Source of the DNA: Niveispirillum cyanobacteriorum
GTDB lineage: Bacteria > Pseudomonadota > Alphaproteobacteria > Azospirillales > Azospirillaceae
Length of the DNA stretch: 64,000 nt
Reading direction: 5' to 3'
Assembly (NCBI RefSeq): GCF_002868735.1
Contig: NZ_CP025611.1
Coordinates: 924,501 to 988,500, forward strand
The first letter of the stretch is position 1. Every line of letters begins with the position of its first letter. The translations under genes were made by a program, and so were the position numbers. Positions 33,218-42,845 of this stretch are shown one piece after another. Below the pieces are notes generated by a model that had not been told where the DNA came from, searched no databases, and was given only the letters and a program-made list of their open reading frames with translations.

Positions 33218-34609
33218 ATGGACTCCAGCCGTCTGAAGCAGTCCCCGACCAGCCTGATCCTGCGCCGCGTGGCGCGCGCCGCTCTGCCGGCCGTGGCCCT
33301 GGCCTTCGGACTTGGCCTTTCCCCCGCCAGCGCACAGTCTCTGCAGGACGCGTTGGCCCAGGCCTATCAGTCCAATCCGACCCTGGACGCCGCCCGCGCC
33401 CAGCTGCGCGCCACCGACGAGTTGATCCCGCAGGCCAAGTCTGGCTTCCTGCCGACGATCAACGCCAATGGTAGCGCCAGCCGTAATCTGCAGAAGAACG
33501 GCCCGGTTGAGACCTACTGGACCGAGAAGTCGGTCGGTGCCGAAATCGTGCAGCCGCTTTTCCGTGGTGGCCGCACCGTTGCCAGCCTGAGCCGTGCCGA
33601 AGCTCTGGTACAAGCACAGCGCGCTTCCCTGCAATCCACCGAGCAGTCGGTGCTGCTGGCTGTTGCCCAGGCCTATTCCGACGTGGTTCGCGACGAGGCG
33701 GTTCTGCAGCTGACCGTGAATAACGAGCAGGTGCTGAAGCGTCAGCTGGAAGCGGCTAATGACCGGTTCCGCGTGGGTGAAATCACCCGCACCGACGTCA
33801 GCCAGTCCGAGTCGCGTTTGGCCCTGTCGACCTCCAACCGCATTGCCGCCGAAGGCGCCCTGAACGCCAGCCGCGCAACCTTCGCCCGCCTGATTGGTGC
33901 GGTGCCGCAGGGCCTGACCCAGGCTGCCCCGCTGACCGGCCTGCCGGCCTCACTGGACGCCACCATCGCGCTGGCGGAACAGAACAATCCGCAGGTTCTG
34001 GCGGCCAAGTTCTCCGAACGTGCCGCTGACGCCGCTGTCGATCAGGTCGCGGGCGAGTTGCTGCCGACCGTGTCGCTGGTCGGTTCCTACAGCCGCACCT
34101 GGGATCGCCCCGGCACCCTGGGCGATCTGGACAATGGCGCCATCCTTGCCCGCGTGACGGTTCCGATTTACGAGGCTGGCGGCACCACAGCGCGCGTGCG
34201 TGAAGCAAAGCAGACCGCTTCCCAGCGCCGTATCCAGATCGACGAGGCCGTTCGTGGCGCCCGCGAAACCGGCATCCGTGCCTGGGAAGCGCTGAGCACG
34301 GCCCGCGCTTCCATCAAGTCGCGCAATGAGCAGGTGCGTGCCGCCAACATCGCCCTGGAAGGCGTGCGTCAGGAAGCCACCGTCGGTTCGCGTACCGTCC
34401 TGGATACGCTGGACGCCGAGCAGGAACTGTTGAACGCCCAGGTCGAGCTGGTTCGCGCACAGCGTGACGAGGTTGTGGCCAGCTTCCAGGTGATGGCCGC
34501 CACCGGTCAGTTGTCGGTCGGCAGCCTGGGCCTGCAGGTCCAGACCTATGATGTGGAAGCGCATTACAACAGTGCTTCCAGCAAGATCTGGGGTCTGTCG
34601 GCTGATTGA
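33218..34609 (+). CDS. tolC: TolC-family outer-membrane efflux/secretion channel
   Basis: Outer-membrane channel for type I secretion and RND/MFP efflux. A signal peptide ends at PASA-QS (about residue 40). Two OEP repeats follow, with characteristic coiled-coil patterns such as LQDALAQAYQSNPTLDAARA and GEITRTDVSQSESRLALS in the first and TARASIKSRNEQVRAANIAL in the second. The length of 463 residues is typical. No inner-membrane partner is in the window. The ATG lies two bases after the rhodanese stop. Confidence 0.95.
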   Translation: MDSSRLKQSPTSLILRRVARAALPAVALAFGLGLSPASAQSLQDALAQAYQSNPTLDAARAQLRATDELIPQAKSGFLPTINANGSASRNLQKNGPVETYWTEKSVGAEIVQPLFRGGRTVASLSRAEALVQAQRASLQSTEQSVLLAVAQAYSDVVRDEAVLQLTVNNEQVLKRQLEAANDRFRVGEITRTDVSQSESRLALSTSNRIAAEGALNASRATFARLIGAVPQGLTQAAPLTGLPASLDATIALAEQNNPQVLAAKFSERAADAAVDQVAGELLPTVSLVGSYSRTWDRPGTLGDLDNGAILARVTVPIYEAGGTTARVREAKQTASQRRIQIDEAVRGARETGIRAWEALSTARASIKSRNEQVRAANIALEGVRQEATVGSRTVLDTLDAEQELLNAQVELVRAQRDEVVASFQVMAATGQLSVGSLGLQVQTYDVEAHYNSASSKIWGLSAD

Positions 34610-34641
34610 TTCGGCAGCATTTGACGCAAATGAGCGCCAGC

Positions 34642-34673
34642 AGGGGAGGCCAATCGGCCTCCCCTTTGCTTTT
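34642..34673 (+). terminator. tolC terminator
   Basis: Perfect ten-base stem AGGGGAGGCC / GGCCTCCCCT with loop AATC, followed by TTGCTTTTT. Confidence 0.93.
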
Positions 34674-34707
34674 TGGCCGCCTTCAGAGCCGATTCTTCAA
34701 TCCTGTT

Positions 34708-34765
34708 AACAAGTTCGTGGAAATTTCTCGCGTTCTGCCCTAGGCTTGCCAACGAATTCGTGGAA
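34708..34765. promoter_or_regulatory. Direct repeats AACAAGTTCGTGGAA / AACGAATTCGTGGAA before popZ
   Basis: Two 15-base units differing at two positions, starting 43 bases apart (34708 and 34751), in the short region between the tolC terminator and popZ. Four helical turns of spacing suggests a regulator binding on one DNA face. The regulator is unknown. Confidence 0.45.
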
Positions 34766-34783
34766 GGTCAGGTTACGCGCGAA

Positions 34784-35383
34784 ATGGCCGACAAAGGGTC
34801 CTCACAAGAACCATCGATGGAAGAGATCCTCGCTTCCATTCGCAGGATCATTTCCGAAGATGGCGAGACGCCGGGCGAAGAGGCTGCACCTCCTCCTCCG
34901 CCGCCGCCACCTCCCCCGCCACCACCTCCTCCTCCGCCACCGCCGCCACCTCCCCCGCCCCCTCCTCCGCCACCACCGCCGCCCATGGCGATGATGATGG
35001 AGCCGGAGCCGGAGCCTGATTTTGGGCCGGTTGAGGAAGAGCCGCTGGAACTGACCCAGATGGTTCAGGAGGAGCCGGAATATTACAGTCCGCCACCCCC
35101 GCCGCGTCGCGCGCCGCCGCCTGAGGATGGTGGGCTGATTTCCGACTATGCCGCCGATGCGGCCAGTCGTGCCTTTGCGTCCGGTCTGGCCGGTTTTCGC
35201 CGTGGCGGGCCCAGCCTGATGGGCGATGGCCCCGTCGGTCGGGGCGATGTTACGCTGGAGCAGATCGTTTATGAGATCGTGCGCCCCATGATCCGTGAGT
35301 GGCTGGATGACAATCTGCCCACCATGGTTGAACGAATGGTCAAGCGTGAGATTGAGCGGGTAGTACGGCGCGGCCTCGACTGA
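34784..35383 (+). CDS. popZ: PopZ-family polar organising protein (DUF2497) with a 32-proline tract
   Basis: Scaffold that self-assembles at the cell pole and tethers the chromosome origin through ParB. The N-terminal client-binding helix is clear (SSQEPSMEEILASIRRIISE), and the C-terminal oligomerisation helices read IVRPMIREWLDDNLPTMVER and MVKREIERVVRRGL. Between them is the disordered acidic/proline linker. Here residues 36-67 are 32 consecutive prolines with mixed CCN codons, which is extreme. Translation should need EF-P. The length is 199 residues. The ATG at 34784 gives the expected N-terminus. The tolC-popZ-valS order supports the assignment. Confidence 0.95.
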   Translation: MADKGSSQEPSMEEILASIRRIISEDGETPGEEAAPPPPPPPPPPPPPPPPPPPPPPPPPPPPPPPPMAMMMEPEPEPDFGPVEEEPLELTQMVQEEPEYYSPPPPPRRAPPPEDGGLISDYAADAASRAFASGLAGFRRGGPSLMGDGPVGRGDVTLEQIVYEIVRPMIREWLDDNLPTMVERMVKREIERVVRRGLD

Positions 35384-35408
35384 CGCGCTTGCCTGCTTTG
35401 ACGTGAAC

Positions 35409-35447
35409 AAAAGGGGCGGCGCCTTGCTGGTGTCGCCCCTTTTCCTT
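35409..35447 (+). terminator. popZ terminator
   Basis: Stem AAAAGGGGCG / CGCCCCTTTT with further inner pairing, followed by CCTTTAT. It lies between popZ and valS. Confidence 0.85.
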
Positions 35448-35487
35448 TATCTAAACCAATCCCCTTTACCCGGAAGGTCCGGCCATC

Positions 35488-38172
35488 ATGTTGGAAAAGA
35501 CGTTCTCCCCCGCCGAGGTTGAAGCCAGCCATTATCAGCGTTGGGAGGAGACGGGTGCCTTTGCCGCACACGTCGATTCGAACCAGACGCCCTATACCAT
35601 CATGATGCCGCCGCCCAACGTAACGGGCAGCCTGCATATGGGCCACGCGCTGACCTTCACCTTGCAGGATATCCTGATCCGGTATCAGCGAATGCGCGGC
35701 AAGGACGCCCTGTGGCAGCCCGGTACCGACCATGCCGGCATCGCCACGCAGATGGTGGTGGAGCGCAATCTGGGCAAGGAAGGCATCAGCCGCCAGGATC
35801 TGGGCCGTGAGAAATTCCTGGAAAAGGTCTGGGAATGGAAGGCTGAGTCCGGCGGCACCATCACCACGCAGTTGCGCCGCCTGGGTGCGTCGACCGACTG
35901 GGCGCGCGAACGCTTCACCATGGATGAAGGCCTGAACAAGGCCGTCCGCAAGGTGTTCGTGGAGCTGTACCGCCAGGGCCTGATTTATCGCGACAAGCGC
36001 CTGGTCAATTGGGACCCCAAGCTGCACACCGCCATCTCCGACCTGGAGGTCGAGCAGAAGGAGGTGAACGGCAACCTGTGGCACTTCCGCTATCCGATCG
36101 ATGGGCAGGAAGGCCGCTATATCGTGGTCGCCACGACGCGTCCGGAAACCATGCTGGCCGACACGGCTGTCGCTGTTCACCCCGAGGATGAGCGCTACAA
36201 GGACCTGATCGGCAAGTTCGTGCGCCTGCCCCTGGTCGGCCGCATGATCCCCATCGTGGCGGATGAATATGCCGATCCGGAGACGGGATCGGGTGCGGTC
36301 AAGATCACGCCGGCCCATGATTTCAACGATTTCGAGGTCGGCAAGCGCCACAAGCTGCCGCTGATCAACCTGCTGGACCGCGATGCCCGCATCGTTCAGG
36401 CCTTCGAAGGTTACAAGCCCGACGCCAATGGCCGTTTGGAGGCGTTCAGCGAGCCGGTGCCCGATTCCTATCGCGGTCTGGACCGGTACGAGGCGCGCAA
36501 GAAGGTGGTGGCCGATCTGGAGGCGCTGGAGCTTCTGGAACAGATCGTCCCGCACAAGATGACCCAGCCCCATGGCGACCGCTCCGGCGTGGTGATCGAG
36601 CCCTGGCTGACCGATCAGTGGTATTGCGACGCCGCAACCCTGGCCAAGCCGGCCATTGAGGCGGTGGAAACCGGCAAGACCGTGTTTGTCCCGAAGAACT
36701 GGGAGAACACCTATTTCGAATGGATGCGCAACATCCAGCCCTGGTGCATCTCGCGTCAGCTCTGGTGGGGTCACCAGATCCCCGCCTGGTACGATGCCGA
36801 TGGTAATGTTTTCGTGGCGGAGACCGCCGAAGAGGCGCAGGCCCTGGCCGGCGCCGGCGTCGCGCTGACCCGCGACAGCGACGTTCTGGACACCTGGTTC
36901 TCGTCCGCCCTGTGGCCGTTCAGCACGCTGGGCTGGCCGGAAAAGGTGCCGGAACTGGACCGGTATTATCCGGGTGACGTGCTGGTCACCGGCTTCGACA
37001 TCATCTTCTTCTGGGTCGCCCGTATGATGATGATGGGCATCCATTTCATGGGCGATGTGCCGTTCAAGACGGTCTATATCCACGCCCTGGTCCGCGATGA
37101 GAAGGGCCAGAAGATGTCGAAGTCGAAGGGCAATGTCATCGACCCGCTGGAAGTGATCGACCAGTATGGCTGCGACGCCCTGCGCTTCACCCTGACGGCC
37201 ATGGCCGCCCAGGGCCGCGACATCAAGCTGGCGGTGAACCGCGTCGAAGGTTACCGCAATTTCGCGACCAAGCTTTGGAACGCGGCGCGCTACGCCGAAA
37301 TGAATCAGGTAGCACAGGTGCCTAGCTTCGACCCGGCGGGCGTAAAGCTGACGGTCAACAAGTGGATCGTGGGCGCGGTGCAGCAGGCGGCGGGCCGCGT
37401 CACCGATGCGCTGGACGCCTACAAGTTCAACGAGGCGGCGAACGGTATCTATCAGTTTGCCTGGAACAGCTTCTGCGACTGGTACCTGGAATTTACCAAG
37501 CCGATCCTGAATGGTGAGGACGAGGCCGCCAAGGCCGAAACCCGCGCCACCACGGCCTGGGTACTGGACCGTATCCTGCACTTGCTGCACCCCGTCATGC
37601 CCTTCATCACGGAGGAACTGAACGAGAAGCTGGGCGGCCAGGGTCAGACCCTGATCTCCGCCCCCTGGCCCCTGCCCCAGGCCGCCCTGGTCGATGCGGC
37701 GGCCGGCGATGAGATGGAATGGGTGGTGCGCCTCATCTCCACCATCCGTACCGTGCGGTCAGAAATGAACGTGCCGCCATCGGCGCAGTTGCCGCTGCTG
37801 CTGAAAGGCGCGTCGGAGGTCACGCGCCAGCGTCTGGCCACCCATCGCGACCTGATCCTGCGTCTGGCCCGGCTGTCGGGTGTGGAGACCACCAGCGAAG
37901 ACGCTGCCAAGGGCTCCGCCCAGGCCATCCTGGACGAAGCCACCTTGATCCTGCCGCTGGCCGACTTCATCGATGTGGAGAAGGAAAAGGCCCGTCTGGC
38001 CAAGGAGATTGGCAAGCTTGCGCAGGACATCGCCAAGATCGACGCCAAACTGTCCAACAAGAACTTTGTGGATAAGGCGCCGGAAGAGGTTATCGAGGAA
38101 CAGCGCGATCGTCGGGCCGAAGCTGACACGGTGCGGGCCAAGCTGGCCGATGCACTGGCCCGGCTGGGGTAA
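35488..38172 (+). CDS. valS: Valyl-tRNA synthetase
   Basis: Class I synthetase charging tRNA-Val. The HIGH region is [16 protein letters not shown] and the KMSKS loop is [13 protein letters not shown]. The CP1 editing domain is present ([20 protein letters not shown] and the [12 protein letters not shown] segment). The C-terminal coiled coil ([16 protein letters not shown], then [16 protein letters not shown]) is complete. At 894 residues it is full length. GGAAGG lies upstream of the ATG. Confidence 0.98.
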   Translation: MLEKTFSPAEVEASHYQRWEETGAFAAHVDSNQTPYTIMMPPPNVTGSLHMGHALTFTLQDILIRYQRMRGKDALWQPGTDHAGIATQMVVERNLGKEGISRQDLGREKFLEKVWEWKAESGGTITTQLRRLGASTDWARERFTMDEGLNKAVRKVFVELYRQGLIYRDKRLVNWDPKLHTAISDLEVEQKEVNGNLWHFRYPIDGQEGRYIVVATTRPETMLADTAVAVHPEDERYKDLIGKFVRLPLVGRMIPIVADEYADPETGSGAVKITPAHDFNDFEVGKRHKLPLINLLDRDARIVQAFEGYKPDANGRLEAFSEPVPDSYRGLDRYEARKKVVADLEALELLEQIVPHKMTQPHGDRSGVVIEPWLTDQWYCDAATLAKPAIEAVETGKTVFVPKNWENTYFEWMRNIQPWCISRQLWWGHQIPAWYDADGNVFVAETAEEAQALAGAGVALTRDSDVLDTWFSSALWPFSTLGWPEKVPELDRYYPGDVLVTGFDIIFFWVARMMMMGIHFMGDVPFKTVYIHALVRDEKGQKMSKSKGNVIDPLEVIDQYGCDALRFTLTAMAAQGRDIKLAVNRVEGYRNFATKLWNAARYAEMNQVAQVPSFDPAGVKLTVNKWIVGAVQQAAGRVTDALDAYKFNEAANGIYQFAWNSFCDWYLEFTKPILNGEDEAAKAETRATTAWVLDRILHLLHPVMPFITEELNEKLGGQGQTLISAPWPLPQAALVDAAAGDEMEWVVRLISTIRTVRSEMNVPPSAQLPLLLKGASEVTRQRLATHRDLILRLARLSGVETTSEDAAKGSAQAILDEATLILPLADFIDVEKEKARLAKEIGKLAQDIAKIDAKLSNKNFVDKAPEEVIEEQRDRRAEADTVRAKLADALARLG

Positions 38173-38193
38173 GTTTCCCGATAGGGCATTAAG

Positions 38194-38226
38194 AAAGGCG
38201 GCGTCCCATGGGCGCCGCCTTTTTAT
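38194..38226 (+). terminator. valS terminator
   Basis: Stem AAAGGCGGCG / CGCCGCCTTT with a nine-base loop, followed by TTATTT. Confidence 0.92.
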
Positions 38227-38249
38227 TTGATGACCAGTACGGTGAGGGA

Positions 38250-39107
38250 TCAAACCAGCCGCTTGCCCGCAGCACCAGCCAAGTCCTGGATCAGCTGCCA
38301 CGCTACACGGCCCGACCGGTTCCCGCGCGTCACCGACCATTCGACGGCGGCGGCATGCAATTGCTCCACCGTCAGGTCCAGCCCGTAGGCGGCGGCGTAG
38401 CCCTCCACCATGGCGAAATAACTATCCTGATCGCAGGCATGGAAACCCAGCCAGAGGCCGAAACGGTCGGACAGGCTGATCTTTTCCTCCACCGCCTCCG
38501 ATGGGTTGATGGCCGTGGAGCGCTCATTCTCGATCATGTCGCGCGGCATCAGGTGGCGGCGGTTGGAGGTGGCATAGAGCACGACATTATCGGGCCGGCC
38601 CTCGATCCCGCCCTCCAGCAGCGCCTTCAGCGACTTGTAGTCACCATCATCATGGCTGAAGGACAGGTCGTCACAGAACAGGATGCAGCGACGGTCAGAC
38701 GCGCGCAGTACCTCCAGCAACTTGCCCAGTGTTGGGATATCGTCACGGTGGATTTCCACCAGTGCCAGGGAGCCCGGTGCATCGCGGTTCACCCTTGCAT
38801 GCACGGCCTTGACGATGGAGCTTTTGCCCATGCCACGGGCACCCCAGAGCAGGGCATTGTTGGCCGGCAGGCCGCGCGCGAAACGCGTGCTGTTCTCCAG
38901 CAACTGCGCCTTCTGCCGGTTGATGCCCTTCAGCAGGTCGTAATCGACATAGGCGACGCGGACCACGGGCGTCAGGGACAGGGTATCAGCATGCCAGACG
39001 AACGCGTCGGCAGCAGACAGGTCACCGGTGGCGCGGGCCGGCGGGGCAAGACGGTCCAAGGCGTCGGCGATGCGGGACAGAAGGGGCAGGAAATCCTGGT
39101 CAGCCAT
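38250..39107 (-). CDS. DUF815-family ATP-binding protein
   Basis: AAA-like P-loop ATPase of unknown function, 285 residues. Walker A is WGARGMGKSSIVKAV, and Walker B is CILFCDDLSFSHDD. A sensor-like YATSNRRHLMPRDM follows, and a C-terminal helical domain contains the SDRFGLWLGFHACDQDSYF block characteristic of DUF815. I chose the start MADQDFLPL as the usual N-terminus. The gene is divergent from yajC, an arrangement I associate with alphaproteobacteria. Confidence 0.92.
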   Translation of the reverse strand: MADQDFLPLLSRIADALDRLAPPARATGDLSAADAFVWHADTLSLTPVVRVAYVDYDLLKGINRQKAQLLENSTRFARGLPANNALLWGARGMGKSSIVKAVHARVNRDAPGSLALVEIHRDDIPTLGKLLEVLRASDRRCILFCDDLSFSHDDGDYKSLKALLEGGIEGRPDNVVLYATSNRRHLMPRDMIENERSTAINPSEAVEEKISLSDRFGLWLGFHACDQDSYFAMVEGYAAAYGLDLTVEQLHAAAVEWSVTRGNRSGRVAWQLIQDLAGAAGKRLV

Positions 39108-39319
39108 GTCAGTCGGTCGCTCGAAAGTTCGGTGGCACCCCTTGTGCGCGGCGGCAGGCGGGGCCAGATGAGGTGCCCGCACGCTATCACGGGGTCTGTG
39201 CCGTGCCGAAGCCTGCTTGCCGCATGGCAGAAGGCCGGTTTCGGTTGCAACGGCCCCGCTGGCTTGTATAGTCCCCGCATCCGGCGTCGCCGGGCTTTGA
39301 AGAATTTGAGGAGCAGTTG

Positions 39320-39661
39320 ATGTTCATTTCCACGGCCTATGCCCAGGCCGCTGCCGGTGCGCCGGGTGGCGGCATGGAATCCCTGATGTCGCTGGCCCCG
39401 CTGGTGCTGATCTTCGTTGTCTTCTATTTCCTGCTGATCCGTCCGCAGCAGAAGAAGCTGAAGGAGCACAAGGCGATGCTGGAAGCACTGCGCCGGGGTG
39501 ACAAGGTCGTGACCGGCGGCGGTATCGTTGGCACCATCGTGAAGGTCGCCGATGACGAGGCGACGGTGGAAATCGCTGAGAACGTCCGCGTCCGCGTCCT
39601 GCGCTCTACCATCACCACCGTCCTGGCCAAGACGGAGCCGGCCAAGGTGGACGAGAAGTAA
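39320..39661 (+). CDS. yajC: Preprotein translocase accessory subunit YajC
   Basis: Small inner-membrane partner of SecDF. A single membrane helix (LVLIFVVFYFLLIRP) is followed by QQKKLKEHKAMLEALRRGDK and VTGGGIVGTIVKVADDEATV, the hallmark soluble part. The length of 113 residues is normal. GAGGAG precedes the ATG; a TTG three bases earlier is possible. Unusually, a strong terminator and a TonB receptor follow instead of secD and secF. Confidence 0.96.
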   Translation: MFISTAYAQAAAGAPGGGMESLMSLAPLVLIFVVFYFLLIRPQQKKLKEHKAMLEALRRGDKVVTGGGIVGTIVKVADDEATVEIAENVRVRVLRSTITTVLAKTEPAKVDEK

Positions 39662-39694
39662 GCGCCCTTCCCCATCGGGAAAAGGCCAAAAGCA

Positions 39695-39736
39695 AAAACC
39701 CCGATCCTGGCATGACGCCGGGATCGGGGTTTTCTT
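39695..39736 (+). terminator. yajC terminator
   Basis: Thirteen-base stem AAAACCCCGATCC / GGATCGGGGTTTT with inner GGC/GCC pairing, followed by CTTTTGG. Confidence 0.93.
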
Positions 39737-39787
39737 TTGGGCTGATGGAGCGGCATTCACCACACTATCAGCCCGTACTTCATCCTG

Positions 39788-39822
39788 TAAAAACCGCCCC
39801 CGGCCTTTCGACCAGGGGCGGT
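39788..39822 (-). terminator. TonB receptor terminator
   Basis: On the minus strand, ACCGCCCC ... GGGGCGGT with additional inner pairs, followed by TTTTTA, just after the receptor stop codon. Confidence 0.85.
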
Positions 39823-39827
39823 CTTCA

Positions 39828-42800
39828 TCAGAACGTCTTCGACACGTTTACGTAAACGCGACGACCGTAGAAGTCGTAGCCGGAATAGATCGGCGAATTG
39901 CCAACGCGGCTGTAAGAAGCCTTGGCACCGGTCAGACCCGACGAAATCTTCGGCGGCTCCTTGTCGAAGGCGTTACGCACGCCAACCGTCATGCCCCAAT
40001 CGTCGGTCTTGTACTGAACCGAGAAGTGATGCAGGTCGTACGACGGAACCTTGGCGATACGAACGTCCGTGGCCGGGTTCAGGCCCAGGAGTTCGTAGCT
40101 GTCCATGCTGGCGATCCACTCGAAGCCGTAACGGAACTTCCAGTTTTCATACCGGTAGGTCAGGTCGGCGTTCAGCGTGTATTCCGGCGTGTTCAGGGTG
40201 CCGTTGTACTCATCATAGGGCTGATCCGGGAAGGTCTTGCTCTTCTGCTTGAAGAACTGCGTCAGCTGACCGTTGATGGTCACGTCGCCCGGGCCCACTT
40301 CCGTTTCGTACCGGATGTTGTAATCCAGGCCGGTGGTGATGGACGAAGCGATGTTCGTGTAGCTGTCCGAGATGATCAGACGGTTCGTACCGGCCTCACG
40401 CGCCGACACCAGACGGCACAGCGGCGCACCGCTGCGGAACTCGACCGAGTTGTAGCAGCGGGACAGGATTTCCGTGCCGCCGATACGGGTAACCGAGTTG
40501 TCGATCTTGATGTCGAAATAGTCCAGAGCGAACGAGAACTCGCCCATGCCGTCCGGCAGTTCCGGCTGGATCACCGTACCGATGGCGAAGTTCTCGGACG
40601 TTTCGGCCTCAACGCCAGCAGCGCGACCGCCACCGGAATTGACCTGAACCGACTGCGTCGCCGAGTAGTTCGGGGACAGGCCTTCGGCAGCGCAGTTCGC
40701 CTTGACGTTGGCGTTCACACCGGCGGCGCCGTAGTTGTTGCAGGGATCAGCCTGCGACGACAGGAAGCCCGACGTGGTGCCCAGGAACTGTTCGTACAGC
40801 GCCGGAGCGCGGAACGAGGTACCGAAGGTGGAGCGGATGGCCATCCACTTGGCCGGACGGTAGTTACCGCCAACCTTGTAGGTCCAGTCCGAACCATAGC
40901 TGTCATACTCGGTGTAACGGCCCGAACCGGTGAAGGTCAGTTCTTCGACCAGCGGCAGGTCCTTCAGCAGCGGAACTTCCACTTCGCTGAAGATTTCATA
41001 CACATTGTCCTTGCCGCGCGTCGGGGCCGACGTCGTCAGGTTCAACAGGTTGCCACGGACCGAATTCGGATCGGGCGTATCGTTGATCTTGGACTCGCGA
41101 TATTCCGCACCGATGGCCATCTGCACCATGCCGGCCGGCAGTTCGAAAATCGGGCCGTCCATGTTCAGGGTGGCGGTGTTCTCGCGGAACTTCGTGTTAC
41201 CCACGACGTCGCGGAACATGTAGTTCACCCAGTCCTGCGGCAGCACGCCACCGATGGTCTGGCTGTTCAGGACCGGAGCCGGGATGCAGTTCTCGGCCGG
41301 GTTGGTCAGGTTGACGGCGCAGGTAACGCCGACGCCATTGGCACCCGGACGGACCAGGGCCGAGTTGAAGCCAGCCGGAGCCGTGACGACATTGACCGAA
41401 TTGGAGGTCTTGTCGGTCAGGAACGACTGCTGCAGGTAGCTGCCTTCGGAGTTGGCGTGCGAGACGTTGAAGTCATAGCGCCAGTTCGGCACGAACTTCA
41501 GGTCGCCGCGAACGCCGGTCGTGCCCTTGTAGAAGTCGATTTCCTGCTCGGACCTGTCATTGCCAAAGCCGATGAAGGCGCGCAGGCCAGGACCGGTGTG
41601 CAGCAGCGAGCCGAAGGCCGTGCCACGGCCCTGCAGGTTGGCGGGAACCAGCGGGCTGGTGTTCGGATAGTCCAGCGACAGCTGACGATAGCCGGTCTGC
41701 CAGGATTCGCGACGGTTATACAGGAACTCTGCATAAACCTCGGACGCGCCTTCTTCATCCAGCTCGTAAGAGGCCTGGCCGAAGAAATTGTAGGTCTTGA
41801 CCGGGGACAGCAGCGAACGGTTCAGCGTGCGCGGATCGAACGTGTCGCGGACGTTGATGTTGTTCGAGCCGCCGCCCACACCTTCGAAGCCCGGCAGGCC
41901 CGTGGTGACAGCGGAGTTCGGACGCCAACGGTTGAAGGCGGTGCCCACCGAACCCAGAGCGCCAACACCCGTGATGCTGGCAGTGCCCAGCGTGTTGATG
42001 GTCACGCCATTGGAGCCGGTACCGGTGATCGGGTAGCACTTCGGCTGGCCCGTGATCGGATCGACAAAGTCAACGGAGGCGCCGGTGGTCGGGTTGCGCT
42101 GGTAATCCAGGTTGCAACGGGTCCAGTCGCGGTCGGCCAGGGTCAGGTTCTTCTGTTGGAAGTACTCCAGCGACCCGGCGATCTGCCAACGGTCACCCGA
42201 GGTGCCGCCAACGAGGGAGGCGCGAGCCTGCTCACCACCATTGTCGAACGGACGGGTGAACTGGCCTTCGGCCGTCACGCCCTCAATATTCTTCTGGGTG
42301 ACGATGTTGATAACGCCGGCGATAGCGTCCGAACCATAAACGGACGACGCACCTTCGCGCAGGATTTCCACGCGCTCAACAATGGCGTTCGGCAGCGTGT
42401 TCAGGTCGGTGGCGCCCACCGAACCACGCGTGCCCGAGGGCATGACGCGGCGACCGTTGATCAGCACCAGCGTACGACCCGAACCCAGGCCACGCAGCGA
42501 AACAGAGTTCGCGCCGGGACCGCCATTGGTGACAAAGCCGCCGAACGCGTTGTTCAGCTGACCGGAACCGCTGGTCACACCGCTCTGCTGCAGCAGGTCA
42601 CCGGTGGAAACCATGCCTGCCAGCACGCTTTCCTCACGGTTGATCACCTGCACCGGCGAGGGCGAGTTGAACACGTCGCGGCGCAGGCGCGAGCCCACAA
42701 CCACGATCTCCTTCAGCGACTCTGCCTCGCTGCTGGCCTGGCTGCTCTGCGCCATGGCCGGGAAGGAGGTCAGGACCATCGCTGCGGCGCCCGTCAATAG

Positions 42801-42845
42801 AGCGGTCCGCAGGGTGCCAGACTTGGAAACCCGATAGTTCGTCAT
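39828..42845 (-). CDS. TonB-dependent outer-membrane receptor
   Basis: Large TonB-gated receptor, 1005 residues. The signal peptide ends at PAMA-QS. The plug domain begins with a TonB-box-like stretch (SLKEIVVVGSRLRRDVFN) and contains NSVSLRGLGSGRTLVLINGR and REGASSVYGSDAIAGVINIV. The beta-barrel extends to a C-terminal aromatic residue in YVNVSKTF. Cys pairs occur in predicted extracellular loops (for example WTRCN...PKCYP). The family resembles receptors used for oligosaccharides, peptides or siderophores; the ligand cannot be told from sequence. No ABC transporter or CAZyme is adjacent. Confidence 0.95.
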   Translation of the reverse strand: MTNYRVSKSGTLRTALLTGAAAMVLTSFPAMAQSSQASSEAESLKEIVVVGSRLRRDVFNSPSPVQVINREESVLAGMVSTGDLLQQSGVTSGSGQLNNAFGGFVTNGGPGANSVSLRGLGSGRTLVLINGRRVMPSGTRGSVGATDLNTLPNAIVERVEILREGASSVYGSDAIAGVINIVTQKNIEGVTAEGQFTRPFDNGGEQARASLVGGTSGDRWQIAGSLEYFQQKNLTLADRDWTRCNLDYQRNPTTGASVDFVDPITGQPKCYPITGTGSNGVTINTLGTASITGVGALGSVGTAFNRWRPNSAVTTGLPGFEGVGGGSNNINVRDTFDPRTLNRSLLSPVKTYNFFGQASYELDEEGASEVYAEFLYNRRESWQTGYRQLSLDYPNTSPLVPANLQGRGTAFGSLLHTGPGLRAFIGFGNDRSEQEIDFYKGTTGVRGDLKFVPNWRYDFNVSHANSEGSYLQQSFLTDKTSNSVNVVTAPAGFNSALVRPGANGVGVTCAVNLTNPAENCIPAPVLNSQTIGGVLPQDWVNYMFRDVVGNTKFRENTATLNMDGPIFELPAGMVQMAIGAEYRESKINDTPDPNSVRGNLLNLTTSAPTRGKDNVYEIFSEVEVPLLKDLPLVEELTFTGSGRYTEYDSYGSDWTYKVGGNYRPAKWMAIRSTFGTSFRAPALYEQFLGTTSGFLSSQADPCNNYGAAGVNANVKANCAAEGLSPNYSATQSVQVNSGGGRAAGVEAETSENFAIGTVIQPELPDGMGEFSFALDYFDIKIDNSVTRIGGTEILSRCYNSVEFRSGAPLCRLVSAREAGTNRLIISDSYTNIASSITTGLDYNIRYETEVGPGDVTINGQLTQFFKQKSKTFPDQPYDEYNGTLNTPEYTLNADLTYRYENWKFRYGFEWIASMDSYELLGLNPATDVRIAKVPSYDLHHFSVQYKTDDWGMTVGVRNAFDKEPPKISSGLTGAKASYSRVGNSPIYSGYDFYGRRVYVNVSKTF

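Noticed and set aside
34768-34986. Poly-glycine open frame on the minus strand
   Set aside because: Simple complement of the proline codons of popZ.
35269-37590. Open frame of 773 codons on the minus strand
   Set aside because: Antisense to valS and the end of popZ. The protein is His/Gln/Ala-rich, with no family features.
39552-42800. Open frame of 1082 codons on the plus strand
   Set aside because: It is the antisense of the TonB-dependent receptor. The product is rich in Val/Arg/Gly/Asp without domains, as expected for a shadow frame in high-GC DNA, and the receptor on the other strand is unmistakable.
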